32,409 nt of DNA from assembly GCA_021846005.1 (NCBI GenBank), contig JAJZIZ010000001.1:1-32409 (forward strand). The letters are read 5' to 3'. The DNA comes from Microcaldota archaeon. Lineage in GTDB: Archaea; Micrarchaeota; Micrarchaeia; Micrarchaeales; CABMGC01. Positions 23,997 to 30,916 of the stretch are shown piece by piece. The notes beneath the pieces were generated by a model. That model saw only the letters and a program-made list of their open reading frames with translations, was not told where the DNA came from and ran no database searches. Made by a program: the position numbers and the translations under genes. Position 1 is the stretch's first letter. The number at the start of each line of letters is the position of its first letter.

Positions 23997-25187
23997 ATGG
24001 GCTACACCACAAAAACCTCAATGGCCGCATTGCAGAGGTTGGGTATGGGTTTTATTTACGGACATAGGCATCTCAATACCGAACCAATTCAGGAAAAACA
24101 AATCGCAGCGTATCCAAGGTTGGAAAAAACAACAGAAGTTGACGGGCTTAAGATAAGCTATTTCGAGGCCGGAAACCCCGATCATCCTCTTCTCTTGCTG
24201 GTTCACGGAATAGCGAGCAACAAAAAGGTATGGCAGAGAAGTATAGACGGGGGAGAACTCTCAAAATCCGAGCCCGCGTTTGCCGCTTCCATGAAAATGC
24301 TTCACAGAAAACAATACAGGCAAGAGGTAAACTCATTGTCTAGGAACTTCAGGGTCATAGCCCCTGATCTTCCAGGTTTCGGAGAGAGCGTGAAACCCGA
24401 ACGCGTCACGCATGAATACCTTGTAGGTTCCTTCATGCCAAAATTCGTGAAAAGCCTCGGCATAGACAAAATGCACCTTGCAGGTATATCTATGGGCGGA
24501 GCAGTAGCCTTGGGGTATTCCATCAGAAATCCAGAAACCATCGCGTCGTTGCATCTCATGTGCCCTTTTGGTCTGGAACCCTATGGCCTTGGCCCAATAG
24601 CCATGCTGGCTTTGAGAAATACTACTATAAGCAAAACCGGAATCTCAATAGCGACCAGTGACAAGTTTGGAAAGCAGATTACAAAATTATACTCTTTCCT
24701 TGGGGCTCTGGGTCAGGGGTCAAACAGCAATATGAGATCCATCATTTCATATATGGCAGCGATGGACGACTCTTCCCTTGAATGGCTTAGCGACCAGGTT
24801 CATGATTCTATCTTCAAGATCCTAAAGGGCAGCCCGATGAAGACAGACTACAGTTCAGACCTTCCTTTATTGTCTGAAAAAATAAAGCACATAACATTAT
24901 ATCACGATCCAAAGGATCCCATAATCCCATTTAGAAATACCCTCAACGCATATGAGAAGCTCAAGGCAGGCGGCAATGCAGAGCCAAAACTTGTTGGCAT
25001 GTATGGAGTTGGCCATCAATTATATATGAATCCCGGATATCTGAATGAGAGAATGCTTGAAACAATCTCTGCGCTCTCCAGATCTGCCATGGAAGAAACA
25101 AGCACACCGCCTGCTCCAAAAAAGAATCTAGCCCAGAAGCTTATAGCGCGAATAAACGGCATGTTCGCGGTAAAAGAAAACAGCTAG
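23997..25187 (+). CDS. Alpha/beta-hydrolase fold protein
   Basis: The 396-aa protein has the classical fold: oxyanion-hole VHGIASN (about 69-75), VIAPDLPGFGES, the nucleophile elbow GISMGGA (Ser about 164), an acid in YHDPKDP and the catalytic His in YGVGHQL (about 343). An insert of about 40 residues separates the oxyanion strand from the next strand, and a lid region sits at about 190-270. The C-terminus is a basic tail. Esterase, lipase and haloperoxidase-type activities are all possible. A box A (CTTTTTATTTC, 23957-23967) lies 30-40 nt before ATG 23997. Confidence 0.85.
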   Translation: MGYTTKTSMAALQRLGMGFIYGHRHLNTEPIQEKQIAAYPRLEKTTEVDGLKISYFEAGNPDHPLLLLVHGIASNKKVWQRSIDGGELSKSEPAFAASMKMLHRKQYRQEVNSLSRNFRVIAPDLPGFGESVKPERVTHEYLVGSFMPKFVKSLGIDKMHLAGISMGGAVALGYSIRNPETIASLHLMCPFGLEPYGLGPIAMLALRNTTISKTGISIATSDKFGKQITKLYSFLGALGQGSNSNMRSIISYMAAMDDSSLEWLSDQVHDSIFKILKGSPMKTDYSSDLPLLSEKIKHITLYHDPKDPIIPFRNTLNAYEKLKAGGNAEPKLVGMYGVGHQLYMNPGYLNERMLETISALSRSAMEETSTPPAPKKNLAQKLIARINGMFAVKENS

Positions 25188-25222
25188 GCATCCGTTTCAG
25201 CGAGCCGTTAATCTAACTGCAT

Positions 25223-25306
25223 TTATTCAATTCTTTTTATTATGTGGTAATCCACAGTTATTGGAATCTCTAACTGTATATATTCACTAACCTGCACAAA
25301 ATTCAT
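25223..25306 (-). pseudogene. 27-codon frame resembling a duplicated parvulin C-terminus
   Basis: The frame starts at an ATG that overlaps the TGA of the upstream gene (TGATG, 25304-25308) and reads MNFVQVSEYIQLEIPITVDY, then HIIKRIE. The end matches the C-terminus of the parvulin at 26142 (GYHIIKRME), and the DNA repeats 20 bp exactly. It is most simply a leftover parvulin tail, although translational coupling could still produce the peptide. Confidence 0.45.
25230..25249 (+). repeat. 20-bp direct repeat, copy 1 (parvulin tail)
   Basis: This segment is identical to 26149-26168, where it encodes the end of the parvulin gene. The two copies bracket the AT-rich surface-protein gene in the same orientation. 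Confidence 0.7.
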
Positions 25307-25974
25307 CAGTTATTCGTATTTTGAATTATATTTATATCATTAAGACTTACATTAAGGAATGCCTGTGCTGTTGAATTAGCCGCGTTAAGATTGAGATTAT
25401 TCCCTATAGCAAGGTAAAATGTATACAATAGATACTTCCCGCTCGGCTTTTCCAGAGTAAAGAAGTAAACTGGAGTTGAGGGTTCTGCAACTGTAACCAC
25501 GGTTCCATTTATAACTCTGGAAGCGGAAAGTTGGGTCAACTGTCCGTTTGAAACAACATTAATTAACGCTCCATATGTTGTTTCGTAGTATAATTCTGTT
25601 ACATTATCGGGTAAATTGACTTGATTGTACTGTGAATTAAAAAGTTCGTTTAGTATCTTGTTGGAATTATTTAAAATATAATGAGATTCAACTAAAACAT
25701 CGGTGTTGTTTTTAAACAAAAATTTCTCTGTTTGTATAGAACTATCACTTATGTTGTTAATGTAGTCTGCTTTATAAGAGGCTATTAATCCGACCGTATT
25801 TAACCAACTAGCCTGCGAAGTAATATCAGTTGCATTTTTAAGGGTAAAATTATCCAGTTGAAGAGGCAGATTTGTTGAAACATTATAAGTTGGCGAATGA
25901 TTTGATAGGATTACAATAAACAACAGCAGTGATACTAAAATCACTATAATAATTATAATCAAAGGAGAGACCAC
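25306..25974 (-). CDS. Membrane-anchored extracytoplasmic protein rich in N-glycosylation sequons
   Basis: The 222-aa protein starts with one long hydrophobic helix (SPLIIIIIVILVSLLLFIVI, residues 3-22), then about 200 mostly polar residues presumably outside the cell. I count eleven N-x-S/T sequons (NHS, NVS, NFT, NAT, NIS, NNT, NNS, NVT, NGT, NST, NVS). Its start, VVSPLII, resembles archaeal pilin-type leaders (VSPLI), but no preceding basic residue is seen. The gene is visibly more AT-rich than its neighbours, which suggests transfer or rapid evolution. The start is GTG 25974, with the ribosome-binding region inside a hairpin (25978-25995). I do not recognise the extracellular domain. Confidence 0.7.
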   Translation of the reverse strand: MVSPLIIIIIVILVSLLLFIVILSNHSPTYNVSTNLPLQLDNFTLKNATDITSQASWLNTVGLIASYKADYINNISDSSIQTEKFLFKNNTDVLVESHYILNNSNKILNELFNSQYNQVNLPDNVTELYYETTYGALINVVSNGQLTQLSASRVINGTVVTVAEPSTPVYFFTLEKPSGKYLLYTFYLAIGNNLNLNAANSTAQAFLNVSLNDINIIQNTNN

Positions 25975-25977
25975 CGG

Positions 25978-25995
25978 ACCACCATAACTGGTGGT
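25978..25995 (-). promoter_or_regulatory. Hairpin in the 5' leader covering the ribosome-binding site
   Basis: ACCACCA and TGGTGGT form a perfect 7-bp stem with a 4-nt loop, ending 4 nt before the GTG start at 25974. The Shine-Dalgarno-like GGTGG lies in one arm, so folding would hide it. A box A (CTTATAAG, about 25999-26010) lies just upstream. The palindrome could instead be a DNA operator. Confidence 0.5.
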
Positions 25996-26141
25996 GTATA
26001 AACTTATAAGAATCTTTTGGAGATAAACGAATCAACCGGAAAATTGTTTTGTCTCGGTGGTTTTACTTTGTTGTCGGATGAGTTAAGCGACAGTACGAAT
26101 ATTTACGCCAGTTAAAAGGCTTCCGAAAATTTTGAATCTCT

Positions 26142-26417
26142 TCATTCCATTCTTTTTATTATGTGGTAGCCGAACTGGGTCTTGACTATCCCGGAAACTT
26201 CCCCTTTCTGCAGCGAGAATGCAGCTTCCTCAAATTCCCTTACCATTACTCCTCTTGTGAAGTCTCCAAGGTCGCCGCCTCTTCTTCTCGAGCCGTCAAT
26301 GGAATACTCGCCAGCAAGCTTGGCGAAATCCTCTCCGTTCTTGAGCTTGGCAAGGATTTCTTCTGCGGCGGCCTTGTTCTTTACAAGGATATGGGAGCAT
26401 CTTATGCTGTTCGCCAT
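26142..26417 (-). CDS. Parvulin-type peptidyl-prolyl cis-trans isomerase
   Basis: The 91-aa protein is a single-domain cytoplasmic parvulin (PpiC family). It starts ANSIRCSHILVKNKAAAEEI, contains FAKLAGEYSIDGSRRRGGDLGDF, and ends QKGEVSGIVKTQFGYHIIKR. It catalyses proline isomerisation during folding. ATG 26417 is chosen because homology starts there and GTGATG lies just upstream; the frame could extend to 26447 inside the ferredoxin gene. It follows the ferredoxin by 4 bp, implying an operon. Confidence 0.92.
   Translation of the reverse strand: MANSIRCSHILVKNKAAAEEILAKLKNGEDFAKLAGEYSIDGSRRRGGDLGDFTRGVMVREFEEAAFSLQKGEVSGIVKTQFGYHIIKRME
26149..26168 (+). repeat. 20-bp direct repeat, copy 2 (parvulin gene 3' end)
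   Basis: The sequence is identical to 25230-25249 and encodes the YHIIKR end of the intact parvulin on the minus strand. Confidence 0.7.
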
Positions 26418-26421
26418 TTCA

Positions 26422-26778
26422 TCACTTGTATACCGATCTATAGACATTGTTGGAATCGTCGGTTATCACTATGCATTCGCCTTCGCATTCCACCAGGCAT
26501 GCCTGGCAAAGTATGCATGAAGGGCCTCCGATTGCAACAGAAATGCCACCGCTTCCTCCTTCGTGCTTTTCAGCGAAGTGTTTGTGGCCGTCCTGTACAT
26601 TCTGCCATTTTGCAGTGACTTCAGGCAGGTGGCTTCCTTTCCATTTCTGGTCATCAGGGGCAACGTCGCTGTTTACGTCTGGGTCTTCCCTGTCTTTCAT
26701 CTGAAATACTGCGACCGGGCAGACATCAAAGCAGTGTGAACATCCTGTGCACTTTGGTTTCTCTACGTATACCTGCAT
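26422..26778 (-). CDS. Ferredoxin with two [4Fe-4S] motifs
   Basis: The 118-aa protein has two cluster motifs, CTGCSHCFDVCP near the N-terminus (residues 10-21) and CILCQACLVEC near residue 95. About 65 residues between them are rich in Lys, Asp and His. The long insertion recalls the extended ferredoxins of thermoacidophilic archaea, but their N-terminal zinc-site histidines are not evident. It carries electrons for 2-oxoacid oxidoreductases and similar enzymes. ATG 26778 has a GGTG Shine-Dalgarno 7-10 nt upstream and a box A (GTTTATATAA) at 26811-26820. Confidence 0.9.
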   Translation of the reverse strand: MQVYVEKPKCTGCSHCFDVCPVAVFQMKDREDPDVNSDVAPDDQKWKGSHLPEVTAKWQNVQDGHKHFAEKHEGGSGGISVAIGGPSCILCQACLVECEGECIVITDDSNNVYRSVYK

Positions 26779-26889
26779 TTTTACACCTGAAATATACATT
26801 CTTTGGAAAAGTTTATATAACTGATTTATATTCTGCCGAAGATTGACGTTGCGTTCACCTTTTGCCGTTATCGGCTTCTCTGCAAAGCC

Positions 26890-28125
26890 TCATTCCGGTT
26901 TGAGGAAGACAGTCCCGCATTTATTAATGTCGATATATTTCTCAAGGTATTTTCTGAAAGTGTCCATACTCACTTCAGAAATCAGTTTTGGCATTCTGTC
27001 CAGCAGATAGGCTCCGTTGTACATGAGCTCATAATCGGAAATTGACACTGCCATCGTCATTGTATCCTCCCTCATTATCCTATATCCTACGCTAAGGGAT
27101 TTCTTGGTGCGTTCGAACTCCTCCTTGTCAATCTCTCCGTCCTGCAGTTTCTTAAACTCTCCAAGCATTATCTTCAGGGTCTGGTCATAGTTCTTAGGCT
27201 CTATGCCTGCCGCGCCTGCAAGAAACCCGAACGTGCTGTATGGACTGTACGAAGCCACCGGATCGTAAGAAAGCCCCCTCTTTTCCCTGATCTCCTCAAA
27301 GAGCTTGTCGCTGAGATACCTCTCGGCTATGTTCAGTGCCATGAACTCGTCAACGCTCTTTTCTGAATATTCCTTGCATATGAAACCTATGCCTATTCTT
27401 GCCTGCCTTATTCCTTTTCTTTTTATGGTTATGGATCTTTTCATGGGTTTTTCGCGCGCCGGCTTCCTTTCCAGTTTCTTATACTCCCTTTCCATCCCTC
27501 CAAAATATTCCTTCGCAAGAGAGAAAGCCTCTTTGCTGCTTATTCCTCCATATATGGAGAGCACGCCATTTTTAGGAGTATAATATTTCTCATATATCTT
27601 TGCAAGGTCGTCTCTCTTGGTGTTTCTTATTGTCTGCTCGCTGTCCCCTCCCACTGACATCTTCGCAGGATGCTTCCTGTAAAGAACTCTTGGTATGTAA
27701 TCCGATATCATGTACCTTGGATTGTCATGGTGTATCATATTCTCGTTTATTATAGGTCCCCTTTCAAGTTCAAATTCGTTCTCCGGTATCGTAGAATTAT
27801 TTATCATGTCTGAAAGTATGTCCATTGTTTTGGCAATGTATCCTTTGTATGCCTGCATGAAATACAATGTAGTTTCATGGTCTGTGGTTGCATTGTATCT
27901 GATCCCAAGCTCCTTCAGCCGGTCATCTATCTGCTTCCATGTCCTTTTTCCGGTGCCTTTGAACATCATGTGTTCCAGAAAATGGGCAGCGCCATTTATC
28001 CTGCCAGGCTCATCTACCGAGCCGAACCTGACTCCGAAGCATATCGCAACAGTCTCCAACTGCGGAAACGGATGCACTAAAACTTTCAATCCGTTGTCAA
28101 GTATCTTAGAAGTTGTTTCCTCCAT
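26890..28125 (-). CDS. M16 family zinc metallopeptidase
   Basis: The 411-aa protein is a single-chain M16B-type (PqqL/MPP-like) peptidase. The inverted zinc motif HFLEH is at residues 48-52, and the third ligand is Glu128 in PIINENMIHH, the usual 76 residues later. The second half has the substrate-binding RGLSYDPVASYSPY (the R-x-x-x-G-L-x-Y type motif). Both halves are present, so the protein may act as a homodimer. ATG 28125 is chosen because TATAAAT-type box A (28144-28154) lies 19-29 nt upstream. It is divergent from the TPR-AAA gene. Confidence 0.9.
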   Translation of the reverse strand: MEETTSKILDNGLKVLVHPFPQLETVAICFGVRFGSVDEPGRINGAAHFLEHMMFKGTGKRTWKQIDDRLKELGIRYNATTDHETTLYFMQAYKGYIAKTMDILSDMINNSTIPENEFELERGPIINENMIHHDNPRYMISDYIPRVLYRKHPAKMSVGGDSEQTIRNTKRDDLAKIYEKYYTPKNGVLSIYGGISSKEAFSLAKEYFGGMEREYKKLERKPAREKPMKRSITIKRKGIRQARIGIGFICKEYSEKSVDEFMALNIAERYLSDKLFEEIREKRGLSYDPVASYSPYSTFGFLAGAAGIEPKNYDQTLKIMLGEFKKLQDGEIDKEEFERTKKSLSVGYRIMREDTMTMAVSISDYELMYNGAYLLDRMPKLISEVSMDTFRKYLEKYIDINKCGTVFLKPE

Positions 28126-28225
28126 GCTAATCCTACAGATGGCAAAATATAAATTCTGTTTCGCATTCAGCATGCAAAATCTTGCAGTTTATCCGTTGTT
28201 TGGTTTCCCGGACTAGAAGGCAAAG

Positions 28226-28235
28226 GATATAAATA
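28226..28235 (+). promoter_or_regulatory. Box A for the TPR-AAA gene
   Basis: GATATAAATA lies 22-31 nt before ATG 28257, consistent with a leaderless transcript. Together with the M16 box A at 28144-28154 it forms a compact divergent promoter region. Confidence 0.6.
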
Positions 28236-28256
28236 TGGGATTTTCCATATTTAATC

Positions 28257-29801
28257 ATGGCTGACCAGCAGGCAGGGGCAGAACCACAGGCATCAAGTTC
28301 TGACCAAAAGCCCAAACCTGAGGGCACAAAGAATCCGAAGGCTAAGGATTACTATACTCAGGCAGGCAAGGCCTTCGAAGAGAACAAGTTCGAGGAATCC
28401 ATTGTCCTTTATTCAAGGGCTATAACCGAGGATCCAAATTACGCTAGCGCCTATTTCAACAGGGCGCTCTCCTACGCTATACTTAACAATTATACCGATG
28501 CCACCCGTGATGCCGAGCATGTCCTGGACATGGAACCTGACAGTTACGATGCTCCCTATGTCATGGGCATAATATCAGAATACCAAAACGATCTTCAGGG
28601 CGCCAAGGAGTGGTATGAGAAATCCCTTGCCAAAAATCCTGGGTATGAACAGGCAAAGGTTCGCCTCGAGCAGGTAAATGTGAAAATGGCATCGCCACAG
28701 CCCCAGCAGGCTCAGCAGACTGCACCTGATGCTCAAAGCCCAAGCATTGTTTCCAATGCAGACAAGACTGACATGCAGGAAGGCCAGATAAAGAAGGTAA
28801 GATTCCACAAGTCTACCATAAATTTCAAGGATGTAGTCGGAATGGAGGAGCAGAAAAAGCTCATCTATGAGAACATAATCCTCGCGATAAAGAAGCCTGA
28901 ATTGCTAAAGGTCTATGGCAAGAAGCTAGGCCTTGGGGTAATATTCTACGGGCCTCCTGGAAACGGGAAGACATATCTGGTGAATGCGATCAGCGGCGAG
29001 ACCAAGTCCAATGTCATCATAGCAAGGATAAACGAAATAGTTGACATGTATGCTGGAAATACTGAGAAGAACATGCATGCAATATTTGAGCAGGCAAGAG
29101 CCAATACTCCTGTAATAGTGTTCTTCGACGAAATAGACGCCTTGGGAATGAAGCGAAACGGCGGCGGCGGAGGCGGCGAACAATCCAGTACAATGCGAAT
29201 GGCAGTAAACCAGTTCCTTCAGGAAATGGACGGGGTTGAGAAGAATCCTGAAGGCATATTCATCATAGGGGCCACGAACCAGCCTTGGGACATAGATTCA
29301 GCACTGAAGAGGAGCAAACGTTTTGGAGAATCGATATACGTGCCTCCTCCGGATCGCAAATCAAGGCGCCAGGCATTCATATATAACACCAGAAAGATGC
29401 CAATAAAGGGCATAAACTTCGGCAGGCTGGCAAGAGCCACAATGGGCTTCTCCCAGGCAGACATCGAGGAGATATGCGACAAGGCAGCCCTTATTCCAGC
29501 AGCAGAGGAAGACCGCACCGGCAAGAGAAGAAGCATATACATGAGGGACTTCCTCAGGATGATAAAGAAGCACGGCAACAGCCTTGATGAATGGTACTCG
29601 CAAATGAAGAAGGAAGTCATAAGCAAGACCGAGACAAGCGTGGTCGATGGCAAGAAGCAGACTGTTGTGAAGGAGGGCAAGCTGACTGCAGAGGAGAAGA
29701 CCAGATACAAGCCTATGATAAAGGACGTGAAGAGGAATACAAACTCATTATACATAAGGGTAAAGAAGATCGTGAGATGGACGGCACTGAACGTAATGTG
29801 A
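28257..29801 (+). CDS. TPR-AAA+ ATPase fusion
   Basis: The 514-aa protein has an N-terminal Ala/Gln/Pro-rich segment, three tetratricopeptide repeats (about residues 31-135), a second Gln/Ala-rich linker (about 142-165) and one AAA module. The AAA module shows FKDVVGMEEQKKLI, Walker A GPPGNGKT (232-239), Walker B FFDEIDAL (289-296) and sensor-1 GATNQPWD. It resembles the single-AAA Vps4/katanin/CDC48-type ATPases. After the AAA lid there are about 80 basic residues. The TPRs probably recruit a protein substrate or partner for remodelling. ATG 28257 has a box A at leaderless distance. Confidence 0.9.
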   Translation: MADQQAGAEPQASSSDQKPKPEGTKNPKAKDYYTQAGKAFEENKFEESIVLYSRAITEDPNYASAYFNRALSYAILNNYTDATRDAEHVLDMEPDSYDAPYVMGIISEYQNDLQGAKEWYEKSLAKNPGYEQAKVRLEQVNVKMASPQPQQAQQTAPDAQSPSIVSNADKTDMQEGQIKKVRFHKSTINFKDVVGMEEQKKLIYENIILAIKKPELLKVYGKKLGLGVIFYGPPGNGKTYLVNAISGETKSNVIIARINEIVDMYAGNTEKNMHAIFEQARANTPVIVFFDEIDALGMKRNGGGGGGEQSSTMRMAVNQFLQEMDGVEKNPEGIFIIGATNQPWDIDSALKRSKRFGESIYVPPPDRKSRRQAFIYNTRKMPIKGINFGRLARATMGFSQADIEEICDKAALIPAAEEDRTGKRRSIYMRDFLRMIKKHGNSLDEWYSQMKKEVISKTETSVVDGKKQTVVKEGKLTAEEKTRYKPMIKDVKRNTNSLYIRVKKIVRWTALNVM

Positions 29802-29858
29802 CATTCTAAATCTACCAAGCCAAGGACAGCTGCCTGTATGCTATATAAAATTCACAGA

Positions 29859-29882
29859 GCCAGCATTTGCTGCCTTGCTGGC
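29859..29882 (+). terminator. Hairpin between convergent genes
   Basis: GCCAGCA and TGCTGGC form a 7-bp stem around a 10-nt loop, followed by an A-rich stretch. It lies between the TPR-AAA gene and the convergent acidic-protein gene and could end transcription from either side. Confidence 0.35.
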
Positions 29883-29925
29883 CCTGCATAAAAACAAAAT
29901 AAAGGATTAGATTAAAAAAAGATGA

Positions 29926-30039
29926 CTATTCGTCACTGTCCATATCTTCGTCCCAATCTTCCTCTTCGTCTCCTTCGTCATCAAAGTCTTCATCTTCCTC
30001 ATCTTCTTCATCTTCTTCAGTTTCTTCTTTTTTCGCCAT
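29926..30039 (-). CDS. 37-residue extremely acidic protein
   Basis: The product begins MAKKEETEEDEEDEEDEDFD and ends EEEDWDEDMDSDE. Nearly three quarters of residues are Asp or Glu, and the only aromatics are a Phe and a Trp. A GGTGA Shine-Dalgarno (GAAGGTGAAAGCATG) and a box A (TATATAAGA, 30070-30078) support expression. Acidic tails of this type act as nucleic-acid mimics or as charged modulators of basic proteins, but that is inference. Repeats of GAA/GAT/GAG could also be a simple-sequence expansion; the good ribosome-binding site argues against noise. Confidence 0.7.
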   Translation of the reverse strand: MAKKEETEEDEEDEEDEDFDDEGDEEEDWDEDMDSDE

Positions 30040-30271
30040 GCTTTCACCTTCGTGTTGTATCCAAATACCTATATAAGATAATTATTTAAACGTATCTAAA
30101 AACTTAGGCAAAACCCATTCCAACCAAACCTGGAACTGGCATTGGCGTTTCATTGCATGTTTTACAATTTGCAGCTTGAAGGGAAAACAAGATGCTTTTA
30201 TATCTTATCTGTGCATATCTCCAAATACGGATGACTGCCATCTGGCAATCCGATCAGATCACTGTATAAAA

Positions 30272-30343
30272 GGGCTTGTAGCGCAACGGCAGCGCGCCCG
30301 CTTTGCATGCGGAAGGTTGCGGGTTCAAATCCCGCCAAGTCCA
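30272..30343 (+). tRNA. tRNA-Ala (anticodon UGC)
   Basis: The 72-nt cloverleaf is complete without CCA. The acceptor arm pairs GGGCTTG with CAAGTCC and includes the G3-U70 identity pair of tRNA-Ala. The D stem is GCGC/GCGC, and the anticodon loop TTTGCAT has anticodon TGC. The anticodon stem has a C-A mismatch at its top, and the T arm is GCGGG/CCCGC around TTCAAAT. The discriminator is A. It is the left boundary of a 62-bp direct repeat. Confidence 0.95.
30282..30343 (+). repeat. 62-bp direct repeat, left copy (attL-like, within tRNA-Ala)
   Basis: The repeat covers the tRNA from its D stem to the discriminator base and is identical to 32135-32196. Integrated elements that use tRNA genes typically leave such a copy of the tRNA 3' part at the far end. 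Confidence 0.85.
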
Positions 30344-30387
30344 TAAAGCCTTTCGGGAAAGAGATGTGTGTAGCGAGGGGATGGTAT

Positions 30388-30758
30388 ATGTCAAAAAGAA
30401 AAGAAGATGATGTTTATATCGAGACCCGAAGAGATTCTAAGAATCCATTCGACCATCCCAGTCTTTTTAGGCAAGAGATAATTCAAACATCAAGTTAACC
30501 CCCTCAAATCCACTATAATGGTAAGGGATTTATCTGTGCTCTTATTACTTCTCGATGTCCTGTTGGTTGCGAGGATTGCATGTTTTTTCTAACATGGCCG
30601 AAAGCAAAAATTCGTATAATACGATGACATCACGACTAATCTCAAATTTAATTGAGCAAATACAAAATAAGTGTCTTTTGAGGTGTGCTTCTACAATACC
30701 CCACAGCTTGCTGTGGGGTTATTTATTTTTGACCTTAAAGTTAAGAAGGTCTGAATAA
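30388..30758 (+). pseudogene. Radical SAM protein gene, broken by a stop and a frameshift
   Basis: From ATG 30388 (Shine-Dalgarno GGGGATGG) the frame reads 36 residues ending FRQEIIQTSS, then TAA at 30496. After the stop the same frame continues PPQIHYNGKGFICALITSRC and PVGCEDCMFF, which contains the radical SAM cluster motif C-x3-C-x2-C. At the six-T run after this motif (about 30582-30588) the natural continuation SNMAESKNSYNTMTSRLISN moves to another frame, so one T appears lost. Beyond about 30680 the sequence is unrelated. The N-terminal part of a radical SAM enzyme is thus present and not translatable as one protein. Which enzyme it was cannot be told. Confidence 0.6.
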
Positions 30759-30906
30759 CTGCGTTCTTATCTGTAACGTCGAGTTCCAGTAAGTCTTCGA
30801 ACAATTTATTTTTATGAAACGTGCCGATTACTTCATAATGTTTCTTTAGATTCATGAATATGCTTGCTCCAACATATCCACTTGCACCTGTAATTATGAT
30901 TTTCAT
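30691..30906 (-). pseudogene. N-terminal fragment of an RmlD-like NAD(P)-dependent epimerase/reductase
   Basis: Residues 1-58 match the start of extended short-chain dehydrogenases such as dTDP-4-dehydrorhamnose reductase: MKIIITGASGYVGASIF with the GxxGxxG motif, then ELDVTDKNAVIQTFLTLR. Homology breaks at about 30733, and the last 13 codons read into the hairpin. Full enzymes have about 280-300 residues, so this is a truncated gene. It follows exonuclease III by 10 bp on the same strand. Confidence 0.75.
30698..30719. terminator. Bacterial-style hairpin terminator
   Basis: ACCCCACAG and CTGTGGGGT form a perfect 9-bp stem with a CTTG loop, followed on the plus strand by a T-rich tract. It lies where the radical SAM remnant and the leftward epimerase fragment meet, and looks like an intrinsic terminator or the end of a lost element. 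Confidence 0.55.
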
Positions 30907-30916
30907 TCGAACCCTA

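Noticed and set aside
30496..30498. TAA in the radical SAM frame as a recoded sense codon
   Set aside because: Archaeal recoding known to me uses TAG (pyrrolysine) or TGA (selenocysteine). A second lesion nearby favours simple decay.
30388..30498. 36-aa RiPP-type precursor before a radical SAM maturase
   Set aside because: The downstream radical SAM frame has no start codon of its own and is frameshifted and truncated, so a pseudogene is simpler.
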